From Bacillota bacterium (GTDB lineage: Bacteria; Bacillota_E; Sulfobacillia; Sulfobacillales; Sulfobacillaceae), in contig JAKADJ010000170.1 in NCBI GenBank assembly GCA_021820645.1, forward strand, positions 1 through 5,751: 5,751 nt of DNA, read 5' to 3'. Positions within the stretch are counted from its first letter, which is position 1. Each line of letters opens with the position of its first letter. The translations under genes were made by a program, and so were the position numbers. The notes beneath the pieces are model-generated. The model made no database searches, was not told the DNA's origin, and was given only the letters and a program-made list of their open reading frames with translations. Of this stretch, positions 1-4,677 are shown piece after piece.

Positions 1-261
1 ACAGTACCGAGTGAAATAGGGAAGTCGGTGGACCAGCGGACTTCCATCGTCATCGTGTCCCCACGGCGTGATGTCATCGATATCGTCCGATGGAATGTCC
101 CCGCGCACCGTCGCGGCCTGAAGGTCTTGGGATTCCCGCTCAATGATCTCGATCTCACGCGGCGATAACATGGCCCGGTAAATGACAAATCCGTAGGTGT
201 GGTAGAAATCATATTGCGCGGGCGTCACCACTCCGGAATAGCGAAAACTAGGCAACGTCAT
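1..261 (-). CDS. PhyH-family Fe(II)/2-oxoglutarate oxygenase, N-terminal part (runs off left edge)
   Basis: An open frame of 87 codons starts at ATG 261 and stays open to base 1, so only the N-terminus is present. The start is preceded by AAGGAGG eight bases upstream. The protein begins MTLPSFRYSG, and residues 17-47 (YDFYHTYGFVIYRAMLSP, then REIEIIERESQDL) match the opening pattern of phytanoyl-CoA dioxygenase-like proteins: a helix, then 'GF-v-i---ls--ei--l', then a long amphipathic helix. Family members are cytosolic non-heme iron enzymes that hydroxylate small molecules or amino-acid derivatives (ectoine hydroxylase is one example). The HxD...H iron-binding residues normally lie further downstream and are outside the window, so catalytic competence cannot be judged. 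It lies 35 bases after the substrate-binding-protein gene and is probably in the same operon. Its likely role (inference) is oxidative tailoring of the cluster product. Family call is fairly confident; substrate is unknown. Confidence 0.72.
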   Translation of the reverse strand, partial: MTLPSFRYSGVVTPAQYDFYHTYGFVIYRAMLSPREIEIIERESQDLQAATVRGDIPSDDIDDITPWGHDDDGSPLVHRLPYFTRYC

Positions 262-296
262 GGGAATCCCCTCCTTTCTACGATTACGTGCGAACC

Positions 297-776
297 CTAT
301 GGCGTCCGTCGATATAAATCTCGGTAGTCCACGACGCTGTATCGAAACGGATTGAAGCGGAACCCGCCTACGCTGCTGTTGAGCACGATAAAGCGGTCTC
401 GTTCGTAGGTATACAGTTGAGGCACCAAATCGAGTGTCATGGCATTTAACTTGCGATAGATGGAATCGCGCTCGACGGGGTCTGCCTCCTCGACACCGCG
501 TTGAATCAAAACATCGAACTGCTCGAACCGGAAACCTTGCCAACTCGCCGCAAGTCCTTGTGAGTGGGTCAGGCATCGCGCTAGACTGTGCGGATCACCA
601 TAATCAGCCTGAACCCCGATCCAAAAAATCGGAGCCATCCGCTTCTTGATTAACTTCCGATATTCCGACCACTCAACGGGGAGCACGTCCACTCGCACGT
701 TTTGGTGGATTTGCCGTAATCCATCCGCTAACAAGTGGGCGGCAAAGACGCGCTCTGCATTGCCCGCGTGAGTCAC
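297..776 (-). CDS. C-terminal part of an SBP_bac_5 oligopeptide-binding-like protein, separated by an in-frame stop
   Basis: This frame carries the C-terminal third of a family 5 extracellular solute-binding-protein fold. Visible family features are THAGNAER near the start, VLPVEWSEY, WIGVQADYGDPHSLARCL (the usual 'W--DY-DP' element), then DPVERDSIYRKLNAMTLDLVPQLYTY, matching the usual late helix and 'P--ylyy' segment. It is in exactly the same reading frame as the upstream 801-1976 gene and continues its homology; only the TAA at 801-803 divides them. The open frame after that stop starts at base 800 with eight codons (EKGCRFTI) before the first possible start, GTG 776. That GTG has no well-spaced ribosome binding site (an AAAAGGG lies about 16 bases away), so independent translation is doubtful. 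It ends in TAG 35 bases before the PhyH-like gene. Best read as the second half of one broken or recoded gene. Confidence 0.7.
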   Translation of the reverse strand: MTHAGNAERVFAAHLLADGLRQIHQNVRVDVLPVEWSEYRKLIKKRMAPIFWIGVQADYGDPHSLARCLTHSQGLAASWQGFRFEQFDVLIQRGVEEADPVERDSIYRKLNAMTLDLVPQLYTYERDRFIVLNSSVGGFRFNPFRYSVVDYRDLYRRTP

Positions 777-800
777 GATAGTGAAGCGGCATCCCTTTTC

Positions 801-803
801 TTA
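801..803 (-). other. In-frame TAA that splits the SBP_bac_5 gene
   Basis: On the minus strand the codons read GGC AGA CTT TAA GAA AAG GGA TGC CGC TTC. The frame is unchanged on both sides, and family homology runs from AEAWDGRL before the stop to CRFTIVTHAGNAER after it. A single-base substitution or sequencing error in one sense codon would explain it; no indel is needed. Stop-codon readthrough is possible but no supporting element was recognised. Confidence 0.75.
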
Positions 804-1976
804 AAGTCTGCCGTCCCAAGCTTCTGCCCAATATGAACGGGCGGCATCCAAATCCATGCGCGGGGCCTGAGCCAAGAGTTGTTTATCCCACGCCCCAGGA
901 TCCAGTCGACTGGGCACTGGTCCAAGAGCCCGTTGTTCAACACCGGCTAATCCATTGTGCAGAAAGTAATCATAATCGAACGCCGCCACACAGGCCCGCC
1001 GAACCAAGACGTCGGAGAAGAAGTTCGCAGGGATTCCATCGCCATCAAGTTTCCCGCTACCGATGAACTGGTTGGTGGCTCCCGCAATTTCGAAGGTGAA
1101 TCCCGCAAATGGGTTGACGTTTAGTTCGGGCAGATGGTCATAAACAGTCACGTTCGTGTGAAGGCTGAGTTCCTCCGTGACCTCTCGTGTGCAGGCGGCA
1201 AAATCTACTTCGTTAGTAATGAGCAGATCGCGCCGCTCCACTGGATCGTCCGTTCGGTCTAGAATCACCTGCCGGAAGTTCGCCGGCGTACCCCAGTAGT
1301 CATCGTGACGTTCGAGCACCGTTCGATCGTTCTCATGCTCTACCAAACGATAGGGACCGGTTCCACACGCGCGAAATCCGAGTCCTCCCCGTGCGGCGAC
1401 GTTCACAAGGGTGTCCACCGTATCCCAGTCGCCATCCCAGTCGCCCATCGATGCCGCCCAATTTCGTGCGAAGATGTACACCCGGTTGGCGAGGATGGCC
1501 TTGGTCGGCCCAAAGGCAACGGGCAAGCGGAATACGAGTCGGTTGTCGTCCTCGACAACCTCGACAAGATCCTTTAACCGGTTGATTTCTCGGCATTTGG
1601 CGATGACATCGCCCCTCTTCTCGGCTCCCCATATTAGCGAAGCGATTTCGCCCATGGGACTCGTGTCACTCGCCAATACCAAACTGCGTACAAAAGAAAA
1701 GAGCACGTCATGGATGGTAAGTTCGTTGCCCGCGTGGTCACGGATACCTTTCCGAAGGTGGAGAACAATGTTCGAATCATGCCATGTGCTATCCGCATCA
1801 CACAATGACGACACAAACTCGAAGCCCTCTTCGTTTGCTTGCTGAACAAATGGCGTTTCATAGAGGTTTTGAACAATATGATTACTTGCTTCGTCTTCAG
1901 CAAGGTGGGGATCGAACGTAATTCGATGACCAAACGTATGCATAAGAAATGTGTCTTTGTCCCGCGTAGGCGTCAT
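801..1976 (-). CDS. SBP_bac_5 oligopeptide-binding-like protein lacking a signal peptide (N-terminal two thirds)
   Basis: The 391-residue product shows the hallmarks of family 5 (OppA/DppA/NikA-like) solute-binding proteins: TFDPHLAEDEASNHIVQNLYE (residues 20-40) at the usual start of the mature domain, LHLRKGIRDHAGNELTIHDV (72-91), corresponding to the typical 'f-Lr-gv-f-dG--lta-DV', and GTGPYRLVEHENDRTVLERH (205-224) followed by DDYWG. The family normally binds peptides outside the membrane for an ABC importer. Here the protein begins MTPTRDKDTF directly at the mature fold, with no hydrophobic signal and no lipobox cysteine. The start at 1976 is supported by GAGGTG eight bases upstream, and an in-frame TGA lies a few codons further up, so no signal sequence has been missed. 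It is therefore predicted to be cytosolic, as in the C-terminal domain of SgrR-type proteins, though no HTH domain is attached. It ends at an in-frame TAA before the third part of the fold (297-800). It follows the 25-aa peptide gene by 100 bases. A role in binding a peptide inside the cell is inference. Confidence 0.8.
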   Translation of the reverse strand: MTPTRDKDTFLMHTFGHRITFDPHLAEDEASNHIVQNLYETPFVQQANEEGFEFVSSLCDADSTWHDSNIVLHLRKGIRDHAGNELTIHDVLFSFVRSLVLASDTSPMGEIASLIWGAEKRGDVIAKCREINRLKDLVEVVEDDNRLVFRLPVAFGPTKAILANRVYIFARNWAASMGDWDGDWDTVDTLVNVAARGGLGFRACGTGPYRLVEHENDRTVLERHDDYWGTPANFRQVILDRTDDPVERRDLLITNEVDFAACTREVTEELSLHTNVTVYDHLPELNVNPFAGFTFEIAGATNQFIGSGKLDGDGIPANFFSDVLVRRACVAAFDYDYFLHNGLAGVEQRALGPVPSRLDPGAWDKQLLAQAPRMDLDAARSYWAEAWDGRL

Positions 1977-2024
1977 TGGTGCGTCACCTCATTTCTTAAG
2001 TGACCAAGAGACGAGCGCCCAAAG

Positions 2025-2038
2025 AGGGGCCCGCCCCT
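2025..2038 (-). other. Small GC-rich stem-loop between the 25-aa peptide gene and the SBP gene
   Basis: In the minus-strand RNA, AGGGG CGGG CCCCT forms a five-base-pair stem with a four-base loop (a GGGGC/GCCCC pairing is an alternative), followed by UCUUU. It lies about 40 bases after the stop of the small peptide gene. The stem is short and the U-run imperfect, so it is at most a weak attenuator or processing point that would let the peptide gene be expressed more strongly than the genes after it. The rest of the 100-base gap holds only the ribosome binding site of the SBP gene. Confidence 0.25.
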
Positions 2039-2076
2039 TGGAGTTACCGTTAGTGCTTAGAGAGTCTTATGACCAA

Positions 2077-2154
2077 TTACCACTTCACCTCGTCGGGACG
2101 AGGAGCCGGGGTCTTGCGGGACTCTTGAGCCTTTTTCCACGCGTCGTACAACAT
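2077..2154 (-). CDS. 25-residue peptide, candidate RiPP precursor or scaffold peptide
   Basis: The ORF starts at ATG 2154 and ends with TAA. The product starts MLYDAWKKAQESRK, has a proline-rich middle TPAPRP and ends DEVKW. It is highly charged, with three aromatic residues (Y3, W6, W25), no cysteine, and no signal peptide, so it is probably cytosolic. The N-terminal half could form an amphipathic helix, as leader peptides often do; the C-terminal DEVKW would be the candidate modified region. The AGGAGG of an exceptionally strong Shine-Dalgarno lies ten bases upstream. The gene sits 23 bases after the methyltransferase and within a series of enzyme-like genes, the classic position of a precursor peptide. 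A competing ATG at 2159 (different frame, five bases from AGGAGG) would give a 24-residue MPCCTTRGKR... peptide; I prefer the 2154 frame because its composition is more protein-like. I do not recognise the family. Gene status is likely; function is inference. Confidence 0.6.
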   Translation of the reverse strand: MLYDAWKKAQESRKTPAPRPDEVKW

Positions 2155-2159
2155 GGCAT

Positions 2160-2173
2160 GATCACCTCCTTTC
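2160..2173 (-). promoter_or_regulatory. Near-maximal Shine-Dalgarno of the small peptide gene
   Basis: The minus strand reads GAAAGGAGGTGATC, which is complementary over all 14 bases to the 3' end of 16S rRNA of the Bacillus type (GATCACCTCCTTTC). No other gene in the window has such a complete match. It marks a translated ORF immediately downstream and suggests very high translation of the 25-aa peptide, as expected for a precursor peptide made in excess of its enzymes. Confidence 0.8.
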
Positions 2174-2177
2174 AATG

Positions 2178-2921
2178 TCAAACCGCTTCGACCTTCCGCA
2201 AGAGCATGATGAGGTGCGCATCAAGGGAAATCTCCTCGCGAGAGAATCCACCATACAATCCCTCGACCGCAAATCCGACTTCGACGACCAAATCCCTCAA
2301 CTGCGGGATAGTATAGTATCTGGAACGGGTGGGGGGTTTGGAGAAGAGTTGATTGTCTTCTAACCATGAAATTTGACCCTCACGGATCGCCATGACGGGA
2401 TCGAACGTCCACGTTTCCCTCACAATCGCTCCATTGATTTCCCAAAAGTCGGGTTTGGGAGGACACTGCCGTACGATGGAATCCCGATGTCGACAATCCA
2501 AGATCAACGGCCCACCCATACGCAGGGCATTCCGGATGTTGTGGAGAACGGTTAAATCGTCAGACGGATCCTCGAAGGCTCCCAACGTGGTGTTTATGAA
2601 GATGGCGCCATCATACACCTCACGCTCGTCCAAGGTACGCATGTCTTGGACGCGGAAATCTACACTCTTCGTTCCAGCAGACGCATGGCGCGCTTGATCG
2701 ATGGCCCATGGCAAAACGTCGATTCCCGTCACATTGTACCCACGGTTGGCCAACGGGATAGCATGGCGACCGTGGCCACATGCTACATCCAAAATGCGAC
2801 TGCCACTCGGCAGCGCGAGCAACTCATCAATGCCGACAACCTCTCTTTCGGTCCGTTCATTGGTCAGCCCCACAGCAAACCGTAAGTAGCGATCATCGAA
2901 CCAATCGTTCCACCATTCCAT
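2178..2921 (-). CDS. Class I SAM-dependent methyltransferase
   Basis: The 247-residue product has a complete Rossmann-type SAM-binding core. Motif I is ILDVACGHGRHA (residues 43-54) and the acidic end of strand beta-2 is GID with D68. VQDMRTL around D93 fits the adenine-contacting strand, and YDGAIFINTTLGAF (about 103-116) is the post-motif strand. The N-terminus, rich in Trp and Asp (MEWWNDWFDDRY), precedes the core and may form part of the substrate lid. Length is normal for a stand-alone small-molecule or peptide methyltransferase. The start at 2921 has GGAG nine bases upstream. It follows the FGE-like gene by 30 bases and precedes the 25-aa peptide gene by 23, so co-transcription is likely. 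The acceptor cannot be told from sequence; by context (inference) it could methylate the small peptide or its processed product. Confidence 0.85.
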   Translation of the reverse strand: MEWWNDWFDDRYLRFAVGLTNERTEREVVGIDELLALPSGSRILDVACGHGRHAIPLANRGYNVTGIDVLPWAIDQARHASAGTKSVDFRVQDMRTLDEREVYDGAIFINTTLGAFEDPSDDLTVLHNIRNALRMGGPLILDCRHRDSIVRQCPPKPDFWEINGAIVRETWTFDPVMAIREGQISWLEDNQLFSKPPTRSRYYTIPQLRDLVVEVGFAVEGLYGGFSREEISLDAHLIMLLRKVEAV

Positions 2922-2951
2922 CCCGTTTGTCTCCTCAATAGATTAGGTTTG

Positions 2952-4313
2952 CTAGTTGGCAAAGCGCGGCGGGTTGTACACACACCGAAACCCGATCTCG
3001 TTGTGACGGTCTGTCAGTAAATCTTTGCCGGTGAATAGCGCGCTCGTGAGTGGCGAAATGCTGGTCCATGAGCCGCCTTTAATGATCGGGAATGCGTCGT
3101 GGTCCTGCATGAAGACCACGGGGTCGAGGTTCTTGAAGTGTGGGGTCATGTCCTTATGCGAAAAGTAGTTTGTCTTGGTGTACTCCCAGCAGTTGCCCGC
3201 CATCTCGTGGATTCCATAAGGACTTACGTTTTTCGCGTTGATGCCAACGGGAACAGTTGTGCGACTGGGAACGGTGTCACTGATTTGAGTCAGGATTTCG
3301 CGCCATACCGGAACGGAATCGAGCTGCGGCTGGTCAAAGACCGTTCCGATCCAAGTCAGTGCCGACGCGTCGAACTCATCGCCCCAAGGGTACAAACGTC
3401 CATCGGTTCCGCGCGCGGCCTTTTCCCATTGCTCGGCGGTCGGCAAGTCCTTGCCAGACCAGCGCGCATAGGCCCACGCATCGTACCAATCAATACCTGT
3501 CACCGGATGTTGAGCGCCGAATCGGGGATCCAGCCACGTGTTGCGCCGATGGTCTTTAGATTCTGGTTCATCTGGGTGGCAATACCGATGGTCGTCTACC
3601 TCAATAGCCCGCACGAATTCGTCATACTGAGCATTAGTGACTGGATAGCGATCCATAAAGAAGTCGTCTACAGTCACGATGCGGCGTGGGAAGAACCCAT
3701 CGATTCCACTGTAAGCGAACGGGTTGTCCGTGCCATCAAGTCCGATGATGGCCTCTCCGCGGGGAACCAGCACCATGTCCTCTGTATTGGCTACAACCGG
3801 AGCTGGCACCTGCGGGGCAATGCGCCCAGACCGGAGGTACTCGTTCTCCATGAGTTGCAACTGACCTTTATCCGTGGTTCCGAATAGCGATGTAATAGCC
3901 TTGAGAACGATCGCATGGCCCATCCCGACCGGTTGGCCAACGTGGTCTACACGGCCACTCGGTAGGCCAATGATTGGAAGCAATTCTTTGATGCTTTCTG
4001 CCACCCGATGCCTGTCGCACAGTCGTACTGCCTCAAAGCAAACGAAATCTTCAGGATCATGAACCAACCAACACATCAGTTCGCGGGCCGACGGGGTCTC
4101 GGCGTGCCGGTCGGCAATGGCTAATCCCGTCCGTCGAATCCATGGGTTTTTGTGCATGGCACACAACCCAAATATCTCATTCAAATCGGTGACCGGCACA
4201 TCGACACTGCTGAAGCAGGCGCGAAGCTCTTCGAGCGTAGCTTCCAATTCCGGGGCCGACATGGAGGCCAGTTCAATATTGTCTAATCGTGTTATCCAGT
4301 CCTGAATTGCCAT
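2952..4313 (-). CDS. HEAT-like plus SUMF1/FGE-fold (formylglycine-generating-enzyme-like) protein
   Basis: The 453-residue protein has two parts. Residues about 1-165 are helical with HEAT-like repeats (for example DPEDFVCFEAVRLCDRHRVA, 86-105). Residues about 179-447 are an FGE-sulfatase (SUMF1/DUF323) domain: MVLVPRGEAIIG, FFMDRYPVTNAQYDEFV, DWYDAWAYARWSGKDLPTAE then QWEKAARG, LYPWGDEF, YGIHEMAGNCWEYTK, KGGSW and IGFRCV, in family order. The paired copper-binding cysteines that genuine FGEs carry between GGS and GFRC are absent, so it is unlikely to oxidise sulfatase cysteines. The fold is also used by non-FGE proteins (EgtB-like, PvdO-like). There is no EgtB DinB domain and no signal peptide. 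Start: ATG 4313 has AGGAGG five bases upstream; the longer frame from ATG 4358 has no ribosome binding site. It follows the small propeptide gene by 112 bases, which could hold a promoter. Fold call is strong; function is unknown. Confidence 0.85.
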   Translation of the reverse strand: MAIQDWITRLDNIELASMSAPELEATLEELRACFSSVDVPVTDLNEIFGLCAMHKNPWIRRTGLAIADRHAETPSARELMCWLVHDPEDFVCFEAVRLCDRHRVAESIKELLPIIGLPSGRVDHVGQPVGMGHAIVLKAITSLFGTTDKGQLQLMENEYLRSGRIAPQVPAPVVANTEDMVLVPRGEAIIGLDGTDNPFAYSGIDGFFPRRIVTVDDFFMDRYPVTNAQYDEFVRAIEVDDHRYCHPDEPESKDHRRNTWLDPRFGAQHPVTGIDWYDAWAYARWSGKDLPTAEQWEKAARGTDGRLYPWGDEFDASALTWIGTVFDQPQLDSVPVWREILTQISDTVPSRTTVPVGINAKNVSPYGIHEMAGNCWEYTKTNYFSHKDMTPHFKNLDPVVFMQDHDAFPIIKGGSWTSISPLTSALFTGKDLLTDRHNEIGFRCVYNPPRFAN

Positions 4314-4416
4314 TTTACCCTCCTGCGTATGCCAGTCCTTTAGCCTCGCCCGCGTCATTTAGTCCAACTTCAGAACGTTAGCGCTATATGCTGTTAGAGA
4401 TGGGGCGCTTGGAGTG

Positions 4417-4428
4417 TGACACCTGTCA
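4417..4428. promoter_or_regulatory. 5-2-5 palindrome upstream of the FGE-like gene, possible second operator
   Basis: TGACA-CC-TGTCA is a perfect inverted repeat with a two-base spacer. It overlaps the stop codon of the small propeptide gene and lies about 100 bases before the FGE-like start. On the minus strand it reads TTGACA GG TGTCA and shares the ACA-nn-TGT core and spacer with the larger palindrome at 4641-4658. A CATATA sequence about 32 bases downstream could be a weak -10. A short palindrome can arise by chance, so this is tentative. Confidence 0.3.
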
Positions 4429-4566
4429 ACTGACGCCCGGATTCGTCACGTCACTCGGACTTGTGACTTGGCCTGTTGCCAAGGTATGATGACGGGGCGA
4501 CGTTAATGAAAGGCCCACAACCAGAATTATCAGAGTCACTGAAAGTAACGCAAGGACACGACGCAT
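4426..4566 (-). CDS. 46-residue secreted-type propeptide, candidate RRNPP (Phr/NprX/PapR-like) signalling peptide
   Basis: This small ORF reads MRRVLALLSVTLIILVVG at its N-terminus: two arginines, then a hydrophobic run to about residue 21 ending LSLTSP, a typical Sec signal. A short polar tail follows: RHHTLATGQ, then VTSPSD, VTNPGV and a final Ser. AAGGAG lies eight bases before ATG 4566. Size, signal peptide, polar C-terminus and divergent placement next to a XRE-TPR regulator all match precursors of exported quorum-sensing peptides in Bacilli, which are cleaved outside and re-imported by oligopeptide permease. The tail contains two adjacent copies of a VT-x-P pattern, the likeliest pheromone region; possible signal peptidase sites are near TS/P or TLA/T. 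It probably leads the minus-strand operon or has its own transcript. Alternatives are a small membrane peptide or a chance ORF, though the signal plus ribosome binding site make chance unlikely. The active peptide cannot be fixed from one sequence. Confidence 0.72.
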   Translation of the reverse strand: MRRVLALLSVTLIILVVGLSLTSPRHHTLATGQVTSPSDVTNPGVS

Positions 4567-4578
4567 TTGGTCAGCTCC

Positions 4579-4608
4579 TTGATATTTTTTAATTACTAGT
4601 TGCATTAT
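4579..4608 (+). promoter_or_regulatory. Candidate sigma-A-type promoter of the XRE-TPR regulator
   Basis: TTGATA (4579-4584) and CATTAT (4603-4608) are separated by 18 bases, a fair match to -35 and -10 elements. Transcription would start near 4615, placing the large palindrome in the early transcribed region where a bound regulator could block its own expression. The region is AT-rich, so chance matches are easy. Confidence 0.3.
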
Positions 4609-4619
4609 GCCGAATTATC
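4604..4619 (-). promoter_or_regulatory. Candidate -10 elements for the propeptide/operon promoter, without a good -35
   Basis: On the minus strand GATAAT (4619-4614) and CATAAT (4609-4604) both resemble -10 boxes. Neither has a recognisable -35 hexamer 16-18 bases upstream. For the first, the -35 position abuts the palindrome at 4641-4658, the arrangement expected of a promoter that needs an activator bound over or beside the -35. The choice between the two boxes is not possible by eye. Confidence 0.35.
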
Positions 4620-4640
4620 GGGACAAACCTTCGTGAGGTG

Positions 4641-4658
4641 TATTAACATTTGTTAATA
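4641..4658. promoter_or_regulatory. Perfect 18-bp palindrome, probable operator of the XRE-TPR regulator
   Basis: TATTAACA-TT-TGTTAATA is a perfect inverted repeat with eight-base arms and a two-base spacer. It lies between the divergent propeptide and regulator genes, four bases before the regulator's GGGAGG ribosome binding site. Symmetric sites of this size are typical for dimers of XRE-type HTH proteins such as PlcR. Its position suggests autorepression of the regulator and activation of the divergent minus-strand promoter (inference). Confidence 0.65.
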
Positions 4659-4677
4659 ACTGGGAGGTGTTGTCGTC

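Noticed and set aside
1763..1773. GAACA-A-TGTTC inverted repeat
   Set aside because: It lies deep inside the SBP coding region, has a different spacer from the operator candidates, and an 11-base palindrome is expected by chance in a window of this size.
2085..2159. MPCCTTRGKR... 24-aa frame as the real small peptide
   Set aside because: Possible because its ATG is also near the ribosome binding site, but the 2154 frame gives a more protein-like composition and better spacing. Kept as an alternative in the findings rather than a feature.
2160..2173. Plus-strand GATCACCTCCTTTC, the literal 3' end of 16S rRNA
   Set aside because: The bases before it (ACATGGCAT) do not match the conserved 16S helix 45 region that precedes this end, and nothing rRNA-like surrounds it. 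It is the complement of a strong Shine-Dalgarno on the minus strand.
3099..3887. 262-codon open frame on the plus strand, opposite the FGE-like gene
   Set aside because: It lies wholly antisense to a gene with clear domain motifs and shows no recognisable domain. It is a shadow frame.
4314..4358. Fifteen-codon N-terminal extension of the FGE-like protein from ATG 4358
   Set aside because: ATG 4358 has no ribosome binding site, whereas ATG 4313 has AGGAGG at five bases. The extension contains that ribosome binding site within it.
4424..4429. Minus-strand TTGACA as the -35 of a plain promoter for the FGE-like gene
   Set aside because: No TATAAT-like sequence lies 16-18 bases downstream; the region there is GC-rich. 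It is read instead as part of a palindrome.
4441..4470. Repeated GTCAC/GTGAC pentamers within the propeptide gene
   Set aside because: They fall on Val-Thr and Ser-Asp-Val codons of the repeated peptide tail, and the possible hairpin has no U-run, so coding constraint explains them better than a terminator.
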